From positions 4,216,001-4,280,000 of the forward strand of contig NZ_CP107819.1 of assembly GCF_036346295.1 (NCBI RefSeq): a stretch of 64,000 nucleotides of DNA, given 5' to 3'. Below, one piece after another: positions 45,102 to 54,551 of the stretch (position 1 is the stretch's first letter; the number at the start of each line of letters is the position of its first letter). The DNA is from Streptomyces sp. NBC_00536 (GTDB lineage Bacteria; Actinomycetota; Actinomycetes; Streptomycetales; Streptomycetaceae). Made by a program: the position numbers and the translations under genes. The notes beneath the pieces are model-generated. The model was not told the DNA's origin. It did no database searches and saw only the letters and a list, made by a program, of their open reading frames with translations.

Positions 45102-46664
45102 TCAGTCAAACCGGGCGGCCAGCAGGACGATGTCCTCGGCGCGGGCCGCCGCGGCGCCCGCTCCGGCCCCGGTCCCGGCGGTGAGGTCCTCCTCCGGCAG
45201 CACGGTCCGCAGTACGTGGTCCACGATCGCGGCCGGGTCCTCGCGGGCGGCCCGCGGCACCGAGGCGGCGGCCGCGTGCAGCCGGGCGTAGGCGCGGTCC
45301 ATGGGGTCACCGGTACGGCGCAGCAGCCCGTCGGTGTACAGCAGCACCGTTTCTCCCGCTGCGGGCTCGATCTCCACGCTCGGCGCCTCCCAGCAGGCGA
45401 GCATGCCGAGCGGCGCGGACAGCGAGGTCTCCACGTACTCGGTGCGGTGCTCGCCGATGAGCAGCGGCGGGGTGTGCCCGGCGCCCGCCAGGATGATCTT
45501 CCGGGCTTCCGGCTCGCAGTAGGCGAAGAGCGCGGTGGCCGTCCGCGCGGGTTCGGTGAGCCGCAGCAGCAGCTCCAGGTCGGAGAGGACCGCGACCGGG
45601 TCCTCGCCCTCCATCACGGCGTACGCGCGCAGCGAGGCCCGCAGCCGTCCCATCGCGGCGATCGCGCTGGGCCCGGCGCCGGTGACCGAGCCGACGGCCA
45701 GCCCGAGGGCGCCCTCGGGCAGCGGCAGGGCGTCGTACCAGTCGCCGCCGCCGAGCGGTCCGGTGTGGTGGCGGGCGGCGAGCTGGACCCCGGGGACCCG
45801 GGGCAGCCTGCTCGGCAGCAGTTCCTCGGCGACGGTGTCGAGCCGGGTCCGGGCGCGCTGGGCCTCCAGGACGCGGGCCAGGTGCTCGGCCCCGTGGCGG
45901 ACGTAGAGCCCGACGAGGTCGCGCTGGCGGTCGCTCGGCTCGACCTGTTCGTCGTACAGCCAGACGATGGCGCCGAGCCGGCCGGTGGCCTCCGCGGTCA
46001 GCGGCAGCGCGTAGCTGGCGGCGTAGCCCAGACGCGCCGCGACCTCGCGGTGGCGGGGGTCGACCGGGGTCGTGTACCCGCCGCAGCCGGGGATCGCGCC
46101 GACGTCGGGGAGCACCTCGGAACCGCCGGCGGCGCCGGGGATCCCGTCGAGGATGCGGCCGTACGAGGTGGCACCGCGCGGCACCGTCTCGATGTGACCG
46201 AGGTCCGCGCGGCCCAGACCCAGCCCGATGGTGGTGGCGGGACCGAGGCCGTCGGCCGGTTCCAGCACGATCAGCCCGCGGCGGGCGCCGACCAGGGCGG
46301 CTCCGGCGCGCAGGAATTCCTGGAGGCAGGAGTCGAGTCCGGCGGACCGGGCGAGGCGTTCGGTCAGCTCGTGGAGGGTGGTCAGGTCGGAGACCATGCC
46401 CGCCAGCCGGTCCTGGATCAGGGTGCCGGGGGCGGGTACGGGGGCCGGTGCGGGAGCGGTGCGCGGGGGCACGGGAGCCGCAGTGTGCGGGGAAGCCGTA
46501 ACTACTGAATCGATTCCAGCCACTTTCGGCGGATGCGGGGCGCTCATGGCGTCCGGCTTTCCACCTGGTGTGATTCGCCGAATAGCATCGCAAACCCCCA
46601 GATCGTTCTGCGCCGCCATCAATGGATCCACATCTACACGCACACGTGGATCGATGTCCAGCAT
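45102..46664 (-). CDS. GAF-SpoIIE (PP2C-like) regulator with degenerate metal motif
   Basis: About 520 residues: a Pro/Ala-rich linker, a GAF domain (about 130-275) and a SpoIIE/RsbU phosphatase domain (about 305-515). GGDWYDALPL and LLYTDGL are normal, and AEDIVLLAAR keeps the last Asp. The segment that should read GDVTGHG is GSVTGAGPSA, so a metal-binding Asp and a His are missing, and activity is doubtful. The start 46664 (MLDIDP) follows similar Streptomyces proteins; ATG 46547 (MSAPHPP) is the alternative because codon bias is weak before it. Confidence 0.85.
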   Translation of the reverse strand: MLDIDPRVRVDVDPLMAAQNDLGVCDAIRRITPGGKPDAMSAPHPPKVAGIDSVVTASPHTAAPVPPRTAPAPAPVPAPGTLIQDRLAGMVSDLTTLHELTERLARSAGLDSCLQEFLRAGAALVGARRGLIVLEPADGLGPATTIGLGLGRADLGHIETVPRGATSYGRILDGIPGAAGGSEVLPDVGAIPGCGGYTTPVDPRHREVAARLGYAASYALPLTAEATGRLGAIVWLYDEQVEPSDRQRDLVGLYVRHGAEHLARVLEAQRARTRLDTVAEELLPSRLPRVPGVQLAARHHTGPLGGGDWYDALPLPEGALGLAVGSVTGAGPSAIAAMGRLRASLRAYAVMEGEDPVAVLSDLELLLRLTEPARTATALFAYCEPEARKIILAGAGHTPPLLIGEHRTEYVETSLSAPLGMLACWEAPSVEIEPAAGETVLLYTDGLLRRTGDPMDRAYARLHAAAASVPRAAREDPAAIVDHVLRTVLPEEDLTAGTGAGAGAAAARAEDIVLLAARFD

Positions 46665-47070
46665 TGCCCAGGTGGGAATCCTGGTGTCCGTGGGACGACA
46701 ACTCACCGTTCGGTCAAGGGTAAAACTTGGCCTGAAAAGGTTGGATGGGATGCCTTTTTGCGGTCGACTGGGCGGGCGTCGTCGTCGGCACGGGTACGTA
46801 AACGGTGGTGCGCGGGGTGAGTTGACGCCATCCCGGACCCGCCGGGAACCGCCCGGTACGGTCCGTCGTCCTTAGCGGCGGCGGCTGGGCGCGGCCCGTC
46901 GCGGGTCGCGTTCCGCCCTTGCCGGACGTTTCATGGACCCGTACGAAAACTGCACGAACCGTGTGAACCTGCTTCTGGCGGACAGTGACGCGAAACGTGT
47001 ACGTGTGGTGAAACACCGCATACATGGTGTGATGTGGCCCTCGGCGTTCAACGGAAAGGAACGAGCGCTC
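46665..47070. other. Divergent promoter region, 406 bp
   Basis: The gap between the GAF-SpoIIE and prim-pol-like genes is richer in A/T than its surroundings (for example AAGGGTAAAACTTGG at 46717 and CCTTTTTGCGG near 46753), as expected for two divergent promoters. A short inverted repeat ACACC, 8 bp, GGTGT lies at 47013-47030. No gene with typical codon bias is present. Confidence 0.5.
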
Positions 47071-47820
47071 ATGCGCGAGATCCTCGGAAGGCGTCTCCAG
47101 CGGCTCCGCAGTTCCCTCCAGTCCCTTCAGCCCCTTCGGACCCTCCAGTCCCTTCGATTCGCCCAACGGGCCGGGGCCGGGCCGGGCGCCGTCCCCGTCC
47201 ACCCGCGGCCCCTCGACGCCGCATTGGTGTGCGCCACCGCCTGGGCGTGGCCCGTGCTGCCCGGTGTGGGCCGGGCGGGCGCGGACGGTGCGCGCTGTGC
47301 CTGCCCCGATCCGGACTGTGTGGTTCCAGGCGCCCACCCCTTCGACCCGGGCCTGCTCGCCGCCACCACCGACCCCCGGATGGTGGGCTGGTGGTGGACC
47401 AACCGGCCCACCGCTCCGCTGCTCCTGGCCACCGGCGGGGCCGCTCCCTGCGCGGTGAGCCTGCCGGCCGCGGCGGCCGCGCGGGCGCTGGTCCGGCTCG
47501 ATCAGCGCGGCATGCGGATCGGCCCGGTCGTCGCGACGCCCACGCGCTGGTCGCTGCTGGTGGCGCCTTACTCGTTGGAGCGGCTCGGCGAACTCCTGTA
47601 CGCCAAGGACCACGTGCCGTCTTCGCTGCGGTTCCACGGTGAGGGCGGCTACCTGCTGCTGCCGCCCTCCGCCGCGTCCTGCGGCGGTCAGGTGCGCTGG
47701 GAGCGGGAACCCCCGGCGGAGGGCGGGCCGCCCTGGCTGCCGGAGGTCGAGGCGGTCGTGGACGCGCTGGTGGAAGCGAGCAGCGGAGCGCCGGGCGGCG
47801 GGAGCCGACTCGCGTACTGA
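47071..47820 (+). CDS. Bifunctional DNA primase/polymerase N-terminal-like protein
   Basis: A 249-residue protein. After an N-terminal 45-residue low-complexity segment with repeated LQSLQPLRTLQSLR, it has the streptomycete prim-pol-type domain: WAWPVLPGVG, a Cys/His set (CACPDPDCVVPGAHPFDPG), WWWTNRPTAPLLLATGG, and LRFHGEGGYLLLPPS. The name comes from the archaeo-eukaryotic primase superfamily, but catalytic acidic residues are not evident, and the protein is not part of a phage or plasmid module here. The ATG 47071 is preferred; sequence upstream lacks codon bias. Confidence 0.8.
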   Translation: MREILGRRLQRLRSSLQSLQPLRTLQSLRFAQRAGAGPGAVPVHPRPLDAALVCATAWAWPVLPGVGRAGADGARCACPDPDCVVPGAHPFDPGLLAATTDPRMVGWWWTNRPTAPLLLATGGAAPCAVSLPAAAAARALVRLDQRGMRIGPVVATPTRWSLLVAPYSLERLGELLYAKDHVPSSLRFHGEGGYLLLPPSAASCGGQVRWEREPPAEGGPPWLPEVEAVVDALVEASSGAPGGGSRLAY

Positions 47821-47885
47821 CGTCCGTACGGGCCTCGTGCTGACGCCCGTACGGCCCCCGCACTGACGCTCGTACGGGCCCGCGC
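47817..47885. repeat. Three imperfect 23-bp tandem repeats
   Basis: Units start CTGACGTCCGTACGGG, CTGACGCCCGTACGGC and CTGACGCTCGTACGGG at 47817, 47840 and 47863. Each holds the palindrome CGTACG. The array overlaps the stop codon of the prim-pol-like gene and is followed by an inverted partial copy (GTGCGTCAG near 47891). Confidence 0.9.
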
Positions 47886-47997
47886 ACCGGTGCGTCAGTT
47901 CGCGGGATCACTCGAACGGGTGTCACCGACGTGGGTTTCCAAGGGAATTGGGCGCGGGGATCTCCGTGCCCCATTCCCGCATCGCTATCTTCGGCGA

Positions 47998-48546
47998 ATG
48001 AATCTCCGCCTGATCGGTATCGGCGCCGGTGTGCTGATCATCTTGTCGCTTCCGCTCGCGGGTGCGATCGCCGGACCGGACTTCGCCGCTCGGGACGACG
48101 GCAAGGGCGGCGGACTGCTCTCCTCGCTGGGCCTGTCGGACCCCTCCGGCCGGCCCGCCGCGGCGAAGCCGGCGCCGCCCGGTCCGCCGGAGCAGCCCCG
48201 TACGGACGCGCACTGCGGTCCCGAACTCTCCTCGCCCCAGGGCGTCGAGGCGCAGACCTGCGTGCTGACCGGTGAGGGGCAGAGCTGGGGGCGCAGCTAT
48301 TACCGCAACACGAGCGGGCGCGCGCTGGAGTCGGTGCTGACCGTGATGGGTCCGGCGGGCCGGACGGTGCAGATCCGCTGCGGGATCGGGGCGGGCGACG
48401 AACCGGGGCTGTGCGAAACCCCCAAGGAGGACTCCCTGGGAACCCCGGACCGGTACACCGCGGTAGCGGAATTTGCAGTTCCGGATACTGAAGGACCCCT
48501 GCTCCTGCGGTCCGGGAGCAACTCACCGGGACCGGGCGGCGGTTGA
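47998..48546 (+). CDS. Small exported protein of unknown function
   Basis: A 182-residue protein with an N-terminal signal or anchor helix (MNLRLIGIGAGVLIILSLPL), a Pro/Gly-rich linker, and a predicted beta-rich domain from about residue 65 that contains four Cys (AHCGPEL, AQTCVLTG, QIRCGIGAG, PGLCETP), probably two disulfides outside the cell. The family is not recognised. Monocistronic, with a hairpin terminator 20 bp behind it. Confidence 0.78.
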   Translation: MNLRLIGIGAGVLIILSLPLAGAIAGPDFAARDDGKGGGLLSSLGLSDPSGRPAAAKPAPPGPPEQPRTDAHCGPELSSPQGVEAQTCVLTGEGQSWGRSYYRNTSGRALESVLTVMGPAGRTVQIRCGIGAGDEPGLCETPKEDSLGTPDRYTAVAEFAVPDTEGPLLLRSGSNSPGPGGG

Positions 48547-48566
48547 GCGCCACCGGAAAATGAAGG

Positions 48567-48606
48567 GCCCGGTCGCTGGCGACGGGGGATGCACCAGCGA
48601 CCGGGC
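48567..48606 (+). terminator. Hairpin terminator after the exported-protein gene
   Basis: GCCCGGTCGCTGG (48567-48579) pairs perfectly with CCAGCGACCGGGC (48594-48606). Confidence 0.85.
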
Positions 48607-48760
48607 TACAAGAACGGTAACAAGAGATCGCCTGTTCGCAAATTCGATCTCTGATATTCGGACATCGATTTGCAGACGATTAGCGGGAGTTGTGACTCCG
48701 GTCACCGCCCGAGGCGGGCGCCCGGAGCGCCCGCGGGGGCCCTTCGGGGCTGGTTCGGAC

Positions 48761-48789
48761 CCCGGTGGGCCCACGTCGGGCCCACCGGG
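48761..48789. terminator. Hairpin terminator of the DUF5926 gene
   Basis: CCCGGTGGGCCC (48761-48772) pairs with GGGCCCACCGGG (48778-48789), 11 bp from the stop codon of the minus-strand DUF5926 gene. The gap 48607-48760 is otherwise A/T-richer and shows no gene. Confidence 0.8.
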
Positions 48790-48800
48790 ATCCGCCCAGG

Positions 48801-49775
48801 TCAGCTGAGGGTCACCTGACGGTTGGTGAGTCCGCCGCGCGCCCGGCGCTCCTCGGTGGTCAGCGGGGCGTCCGTGGTCAGGGCCTTGGCGAGGCGCTCC
48901 GCGAGCCGGGCCGCGGGCTCCTCCACCTGGTCGGCGGTGACGCCGACGGGCAGGTCCCAGACCGGGACCATCAGGCCGTGCGCGCGGAAGGAACCGACGA
49001 GCTTGGTGCCCTCGCCGAGCGAGGACTCGCCCGCCGCGGTCAGCCGTGCCAGGGCGTCGAGCAGCTGCTCTTCGGGGTGCGGCATGACCCAGCGCAGGTG
49101 GTTCTTCTCCGGGGTCTCGCACCAGTAGGCCGCGTCGACGCCGGTGAGCTTGACGGTCGGGATCGCGGCCGCGTTGGCGCGCTCCAGCGAGGCGGCGATC
49201 TCCGGGGAGGCGGCCTGGGCGGCCTCCGCGTCCGGAATCCAGAATTCGAACCCGCTGTGCACAACCGGCTCGAAAACGCCGTCCGGGTCCAGGAGATCCT
49301 GAAGTCGGGGGCCCTCGGCGGGCACCCGGCGGGCGGGGACCGGCTTGCCGGGCTCCGCGACGAGCGCGCGCTCCAGGGTGTCGGCCAGGTCGCGGGCGAG
49401 GTTGCCGCTGGACGACTCGTTCTGCAGGCCGAGCAGGACGGAGCCGTCCTCACGGCGCAGCGCGGGCCAGGCCATGGGCAGTACGGTCACCAGGGTGACG
49501 GACGGTACGCCCTCGGGCAGGCCGCCCTTGAGGGTGAGCGGGATGGTGGCGGCGGGCACCAGCTCGCGCAGCGCCACCCAGTCGCACTCGGAGGGCAGGC
49601 CCTCGAACGGCCGCTGGACCAGCTCGGTGACGGCGTGCGAGGCGGCGGCGCCGTGGCAGGCCTTGTAGCGGCGCCCGGATCCGCAGGGGCAGGGCTCACG
49701 GGCGCCCACCACGGGGATTTCCCCGTCCTTGAGCTGCGGCTTTGCAGGCTTCGCTGCGGGGCGCTTCTTGGCCAT
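48801..49775 (-). CDS. DUF5926 family protein with SEC-C motif
   Basis: A 324-residue soluble protein. The basic N-terminus ([14 protein letters not shown]) is followed by a SEC-C zinc motif, [15 protein letters not shown] (Cys-x-Cys-x8-Cys-His, residues about 29-43). The remaining 270 residues are a conserved actinomycete domain of unknown function named DUF5926. SEC-C motifs bind zinc and often contact ribosomes or SecB-like partners, which is only a hint here. ATG 49775. Confidence 0.88.
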   Translation of the reverse strand: MAKKRPAAKPAKPQLKDGEIPVVGAREPCPCGSGRRYKACHGAAASHAVTELVQRPFEGLPSECDWVALRELVPAATIPLTLKGGLPEGVPSVTLVTVLPMAWPALRREDGSVLLGLQNESSSGNLARDLADTLERALVAEPGKPVPARRVPAEGPRLQDLLDPDGVFEPVVHSGFEFWIPDAEAAQAASPEIAASLERANAAAIPTVKLTGVDAAYWCETPEKNHLRWVMPHPEEQLLDALARLTAAGESSLGEGTKLVGSFRAHGLMVPVWDLPVGVTADQVEEPAARLAERLAKALTTDAPLTTEERRARGGLTNRQVTLS

Positions 49776-50019
49776 CGTGGGTGTCTCCCGGTTGCGGCGG
49801 TACGGCGTTACGTGACGGCGCGAGCCTAGCCGTTCGTACCGCCACAACCGGGTGGGTGCGGCCGGGAGCACGGTCGGCGTGCGCTCCCGGACGGCCGCGG
49901 ATCGTCGATGGCCGGGTCGTCGCCATCGTGGTCGTCGTCGACGACGGCCGGTCGTCGGGCCGGGGATCCAGGTCGGGTCCGGCGCGGATCCGCTGCGGAT
50001 CCGGGTCGGGAATCCCGGG

Positions 50020-50535
50020 TCAGGGCTCCATGTCGTCGAAGGGGGCGGCGAAGTCGATCGCGGGCGCAGTGACGCGCGTAGCGAAATCGTCGTGCCGGGG
50101 CCCGCACGCGACCGTCACCCATACGGTGACCTCGCCGCCCGCGCCGTCCCGGACACCCCAGTCCTGGGCCAGGGCGCTGATGATGTTCAGCCCCCGGCCG
50201 CCGCGCGCGGTGACCGAGGGCGTGGCCGGAACGGGACGGGTGGGCCCGCCCCCGTCCGTGACCTCGACCGTCAGCCGCCCCGCCTTGTCGACGCGCCACG
50301 CGGCGCGTATGTCCCCGTCGCCGATCTCCCGCGCGCCCAGTGGCCTGCCGTGCCGGCAGGCGTTGCTGAGCAGTTCGGAAAGGATCAGGACGGCATCGTC
50401 CACGACCGATTCGGGCAGCCCGCCGATACGCAATTGCTCACGCATGCGATGCCTCGCCGTACCCACGCCCGCAGGGCCATGGGGTACGGCCATGCACGAC
50501 GACGTGGGCACCTCCTGTGCCACCACCAACGTCAC
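50020..50535 (-). CDS. ATP-binding anti-sigma-factor-like protein
   Basis: A 171-residue HATPase domain protein. N box [18 protein letters not shown]1 box [10 protein letters not shown] and G2 box [17 protein letters not shown] are intact. It resembles the one at 42962-43453 in size and type. The GTG start (50535) is chosen because AAGGAGG lies 8 nt upstream. The C-terminus is acidic. It may form an operon with nothing else; the 244-bp region downstream (49776-50019) is GC-rich low-complexity DNA without a recognised gene. Confidence 0.88.
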   Translation of the reverse strand: MTLVVAQEVPTSSCMAVPHGPAGVGTARHRMREQLRIGGLPESVVDDAVLILSELLSNACRHGRPLGAREIGDGDIRAAWRVDKAGRLTVEVTDGGGPTRPVPATPSVTARGGRGLNIISALAQDWGVRDGAGGEVTVWVTVACGPRHDDFATRVTAPAIDFAAPFDDMEP

Positions 50536-50618
50536 CCCCGGAACCTCCTTAGCCCCACGCCATGGTCTGGATGCCCCATTGGCCTGGACCGGAAACCGCC
50601 GTGGCGGGGCCCTCTGAC

Positions 50619-50639
50619 GCATTCATGACGACTGAATGC
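50619..50639. promoter_or_regulatory. 7-bp inverted repeat upstream of the anti-sigma-like gene
   Basis: GCATTCA, 7 bp, TGAATGC: a perfect inverted repeat 84 bp upstream of the GTG at 50535, in a locally A/T-rich patch. A regulator site is possible. Confidence 0.35.
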
Positions 50640-50707
50640 GGAACGGATGCGCCGGGGCACACCCTGTCACGGGAGGTGAGGGGGTGACGGGTGGGCAAAA
50701 GGGGGCG

Positions 50708-51544
50708 TCAGCGGCCAAGTTGTGACAGAACTTGGCGCGGTCGGTTCGTGATGATCGCTTCTACACCCAGATCAGCGCAGAGCTGAACATCTTCGGGTTC
50801 GTTCACGGTCCACACGTGGACGGAGTGCCCGGCGGCCTGAAGTTTGCGGATGAAACCGGGGTGGTTGCGGACGATCCGCATCCCGGGACCGGCGATCCGC
50901 ACCCCGGCGGGCAGCCGCCCGTCCCGCATCCGGGGCGAGACGAACTGCATCAGGTACACGGTCGGGATGGTCGGGGCGGCCGCGCGGACCCGGTGCAGCG
51001 AGCGCGCCGAGAAGCTCATGATCCGCACCGGGTGGGGGCCCTCGGCGGGCGGGGAGTCCAGCCCGAACCGCTTGAGGAGGAACAGCAGCCGTTCCTCCAC
51101 CTGTCCGGCCCAGCGGGTCGGGTGCTTCGTCTCGATCGCGAGCTGCACCGGCCGCCCGGCGTCCGCGACCAGCTCCAGCAGCCGCTCCAGGGTGAGTACG
51201 GAGGTGCGCTCCGGATCGGGCTCCCTGCCGTACTCGCCGGCGGCTCCCGCTCCGGCGTCCCAGTCGGGGGACTCGTCGCGGTCCTTCCAGGAGCCGAAGT
51301 CGAGGGCGGCGAGGTCGGCCAGTTCCAGGGCCGACACCGCGCCGCGGCCGTTGGAGGTGCGGTTCACCCGGCGGTCGTGCACCAGCACGAGATGGCCGTC
51401 TGCGGTGAGCCGGACATCGCATTCGAGGGCGTCGGCGCCGTCCTCGACGGCTTTGCGGTAGGCGGCCAGGGTGTGCTCGGGGGCGTCCTCCGAGGCGCCG
51501 CGGTGGGCGACGACCTGGATGGGGCGCGGCGTTGCGTGGGTCAC
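50708..51544 (-). CDS. Glycerophosphodiester phosphodiesterase
   Basis: A 278-residue cytoplasmic GDPD enzyme hydrolysing glycerophosphodiesters to glycerol-3-phosphate and an alcohol. The catalytic motif is complete: VAHRGASEDAPEHTLAAY (His-Arg, Glu), DALECDVRLTADGHLVLVHD (Glu, Asp, His). The late segment HVWTVNEPEDV is also typical. No signal peptide. GTG start 51544; divergent from the HtrA-like protease gene across 241 bp. Confidence 0.95.
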   Translation of the reverse strand: MTHATPRPIQVVAHRGASEDAPEHTLAAYRKAVEDGADALECDVRLTADGHLVLVHDRRVNRTSNGRGAVSALELADLAALDFGSWKDRDESPDWDAGAGAAGEYGREPDPERTSVLTLERLLELVADAGRPVQLAIETKHPTRWAGQVEERLLFLLKRFGLDSPPAEGPHPVRIMSFSARSLHRVRAAAPTIPTVYLMQFVSPRMRDGRLPAGVRIAGPGMRIVRNHPGFIRKLQAAGHSVHVWTVNEPEDVQLCADLGVEAIITNRPRQVLSQLGR

Positions 51545-51785
51545 CGGGTCATGGTGCCATCGCGCGGGCCCCCGGCGTGGGGCCGGCCCCTGGAGATGCG
51601 TCCGAAATGCCCGGGATAAAGGATGGGGCCAGGACGCACAGGTCCGGCTTACAGTGCTCTGACGGTTGATGGGAAAGGCTTTGCCCAGGAACTTGTATGA
51701 CCGGTCGAACGTTCACCCGGACCGATATCCCGCCGGATGTACCGTCCGGTATCCAGCACGCCGTGTGTGACGAGGAGAGAGCGCT

Positions 51786-53411
51786 GTGAGCACCGAGAAC
51801 GAGGGCACCGCGGCCCCGACACCCCCCGCGGCCCCGTCCGCACCTCCCGTGCCGGTGGCCGCGCCGACCCCCGAGCCGGTGGCTCCGGCGGACGCGGCCC
51901 CGGTGGACGCGCCCCCCGCACCTCCCGTGGGCCTGGGCAAGGCCCCCGCCGCTCCGGCCGCTCCGGCGGGCGATCAGGCGTACGCCGCCGGGTCCGGGCC
52001 GGGCGAGCCCGTGACCCAGCAGCTGCCGCCGACCCCGCCGCCGGGGACGGAACAGACCCAGCAGCTGCCGCCGACCCCCGCCGCCGATCCGTACGGGGCT
52101 CCCGCCGCGGCTCCGGTCACGGGCGCACCCGCGGACCCGTACGGCGCCCCGATTCCGGCCGCGCACGGCGCCGAGGCCTGGCCGCCGCCCCCGCCGGCCG
52201 TTCCGGCGTACGGAGCCGCGGGCCACGACGGTGGCAACGGCGCCGGTGTCTGGGGCGCGCCCCCGCTCGGCGGCGCTCCGCAGCCCAAGCCGAAGGGCCG
52301 TGGCGGACTGGTCGCGGCCGTGCTGGCGGCCGCCCTGCTCGCGGGCGGGGTCGGCGGCGGCATCGGCTACAAGCTGGCCGACGGCGGTTTCGACGGCTCC
52401 GGTTCCACCACGGTCAGCTCCTCCGGCGAGACCCCCAAGGACCTCAAGCGCGAGCCCGGCTCGATCGCGGGCCTGGCGGCCAAGGCGCTGCCCAGCGTCG
52501 TCACCATCGAGGCACAGGGCGGCGACGGCGAGGGCGGCACGGGCACCGGCTTCGTCTACGACCAGCAGGGCCACATCCTCACGAACAACCACGTGGTGGC
52601 CTCCGCCGCCAACGGCGGCAAGCTCTCCGCCACCTTCTCCAATGGCAAGAGGTACGACGCCGAGGTGGTGGGCCGCGCCCAGGGCTACGACGTGGCCGTG
52701 CTGAAACTGAAGAACCCGCCCTCCGGGCTCAACCCGCTCCAGCTGGGCGACTCCGACAAGGTCGCGGTCGGCGACACGACCATCGCGATCGGCGCGCCCT
52801 TCGGCCTGTCGAACACGGTGACCACCGGCATCGTCAGCGCCAAGAACCGCCCGGTGGCCTCCGGCGACGGCGCGGGCACCAAGAACTCGTACATGAGCGC
52901 CCTCCAGACGGACGCCTCGATCAACCCGGGCAACTCCGGCGGTCCGCTGCTGGACGGGCGCGGCGCGGTCATCGGCATCAACTCCGCCATCCAGTCGGCG
53001 GGCAACGGTGGCTTCGGCGGCGGCCAGGCCGGTTCGATCGGCCTCGGCTTCGCCATCCCGATCAACCAGGCGAAGAACGTCGCCGAGCAGCTGATCAAGA
53101 CGGGCAAGCCGACGTACCCGGTGATCGGCGTCTCCGTGGACCTCCAGTCCAAGACGGACGGCGCGAAGATCTCCGAGCAGGGCGCCGCGGCCAACGAGCT
53201 GGTCGATCCGGCCGGTCCGGCGGGCAAGGCCGGTCTCAAGCCCGGCGACGTGATCACCCAGTTCGGTGACAAGACGATCGACAGCGGCCCGACGCTCATC
53301 AGTGAGATCTGGACGTACAAGCCCGGCGACACGGTGAAGCTGACCTACCTGCGCGGTGGCAAGCCGACCACGGTCGACATCACGCTCGGCTCCCGGGTGG
53401 GCGACAAGTAG
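51786..53411 (+). CDS. HtrA/DegP-like membrane-anchored serine protease with PDZ domain
   Basis: A 541-residue protein: a Pro/Ala-rich cytoplasmic N-terminus of about 170 residues, one transmembrane helix (about 177-200), a trypsin-like domain (about 230-430) and a C-terminal PDZ domain. The catalytic triad is complete: His269 (NNHVVA), Asp302 (YDVAVLKL) and Ser384 (NPGNSGGPLL). Likely degrades or refolds damaged extracytoplasmic proteins. GTG start 51786 behind GACGAGGAGAGAGCGCT. N-terminal tail resembles the proline-rich tails of other streptomycete HtrA proteins. Confidence 0.95.
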   Translation: MSTENEGTAAPTPPAAPSAPPVPVAAPTPEPVAPADAAPVDAPPAPPVGLGKAPAAPAAPAGDQAYAAGSGPGEPVTQQLPPTPPPGTEQTQQLPPTPAADPYGAPAAAPVTGAPADPYGAPIPAAHGAEAWPPPPPAVPAYGAAGHDGGNGAGVWGAPPLGGAPQPKPKGRGGLVAAVLAAALLAGGVGGGIGYKLADGGFDGSGSTTVSSSGETPKDLKREPGSIAGLAAKALPSVVTIEAQGGDGEGGTGTGFVYDQQGHILTNNHVVASAANGGKLSATFSNGKRYDAEVVGRAQGYDVAVLKLKNPPSGLNPLQLGDSDKVAVGDTTIAIGAPFGLSNTVTTGIVSAKNRPVASGDGAGTKNSYMSALQTDASINPGNSGGPLLDGRGAVIGINSAIQSAGNGGFGGGQAGSIGLGFAIPINQAKNVAEQLIKTGKPTYPVIGVSVDLQSKTDGAKISEQGAAANELVDPAGPAGKAGLKPGDVITQFGDKTIDSGPTLISEIWTYKPGDTVKLTYLRGGKPTTVDITLGSRVGDK

Positions 53412-53412
53412 T

Positions 53413-53472
53413 CCCTTGGGCCTCTTGGGCTCCTTGGGCTCCTTGGGTCCCTTTGGCTCTTTTGGCTCTTTT
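53413..53472. repeat. 9-bp tandem repeat behind the protease gene
   Basis: About six degenerate copies of CTTGGGCTC, decaying into TTTGGCTCT, start right after the HtrA-like stop codon. The run ends in T-rich sequence. No hairpin is obvious. Confidence 0.85.
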
Positions 53473-53543
53473 GATTCGTTGGCGAGGGGTCGTAGGCGGG
53501 ATAGTGCCTACGGCCCCTCCCAATGTCCGCTTATGCTTCTGAC

Positions 53544-54449
53544 GTGTTCGATTCGCGGCACATACGGACGTTTCACGAGGTGGTCGCCTCCGGGTCGTAC
53601 TCGGCGGCCGCCCGCGTCCTGGGCTATACCCAGCCCGCGATCACCCAGCAGATGAAGGCCCTGGAACGGGCCGTCGGCACGCCCTTGTTCACCCGGGTCG
53701 GCCGCCGCATGCAGCTCACCGAGGCGGGAAACTCCCTGGTCCGGCACGCCGAATCCATCCTCGGCTGTCTCTCCGCGGCCGAGGCACAGATGAAGGCCTA
53801 CACCCGGCTGCGCGCCGGACGGGTGAGGCTGTGCGGGTTCCCCAGCGTCAATGTCACCCTCGTTCCGGAAGCGTTGAGCGGGCTCGCCAAGGACCACCCC
53901 GGCGTACAGGTGGAACTGCTGGAGGGGGAACCCCCGGACTCGCTGCGCAGGCTGGAGCGAGGCGAGTGCGACATCACGCTGGCCTTCACCTATCCCGGGC
54001 TGCACGAGGCGGTCCCGGACGACGTGGCCGAGGTCAGGCTGCTGGAGGACCAGCTCACGGTGCTGCTGCCGACGGGCCATCCGTTGGCCCGGCGCCGGGC
54101 CGTGCACCTGGCGGACCTGGCGGAGGAGCGCTGGATCGCGGGCTGCCCGCGCTGCCGGGCCAACCTGCTGCACGAATGCGCCGAGCTGGGCTTCGTCCCC
54201 GACATCAGGTTCTCCACCGATGACAACCTGGTCGTGCAGAGCCTGGTGGCCCAGGGGCTCGGAGTGGCCATGATGCCCGCGCTGGTGCTGCCGTCGCTCT
54301 CCCTGAGCAAGGTGTGCGGGCGGCCCCTCGAACCGGTGGCCCGCCGTCACATCGCCGCCTATGTCTACCGGGACCACCTGCGGATACCGGCGACGGTGGC
54401 GGTTCTGGACGAGCTGAAGCGGGTGGCGGCCAACCGTGTCGGCTGCTGA
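53544..54449 (+). CDS. LysR-family transcriptional regulator of the sulfur unit
   Basis: A 301-residue LysR regulator: helix-turn-helix at the N-terminus (FDSRHIRTFHEVVASGSYSA, QPAITQQMKALERAVGTPLF) and a two-lobe effector domain. The GTG at 53544 gives the start FDSRHIRTF common in this group; an ATG at 53523 would add seven residues. TATGCT at 53532-53537 lies exactly 6 bp before that GTG, so a leaderless mRNA is likely. It stands upstream of cysteine dioxygenase and YeiH genes and probably controls them in response to sulfite or cysteine. Confidence 0.9.
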   Translation: MFDSRHIRTFHEVVASGSYSAAARVLGYTQPAITQQMKALERAVGTPLFTRVGRRMQLTEAGNSLVRHAESILGCLSAAEAQMKAYTRLRAGRVRLCGFPSVNVTLVPEALSGLAKDHPGVQVELLEGEPPDSLRRLERGECDITLAFTYPGLHEAVPDDVAEVRLLEDQLTVLLPTGHPLARRRAVHLADLAEERWIAGCPRCRANLLHECAELGFVPDIRFSTDDNLVVQSLVAQGLGVAMMPALVLPSLSLSKVCGRPLEPVARRHIAAYVYRDHLRIPATVAVLDELKRVAANRVGC

Positions 54450-54551
54450 CCCGGCCGGAGGGCACGTCACCCTCAATCCATAAGCGGGATTTGGGATTTC
54501 GGGTCGAAACTGTCGTTGGACGTGATGGATCGACTGGCGGACGCTGCCGGT

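Noticed and set aside
53563..53580. A sixth parS site (CGTTTCACGAGG)
   Set aside because: Only one half matches; the second arm GTGAAAC is missing.
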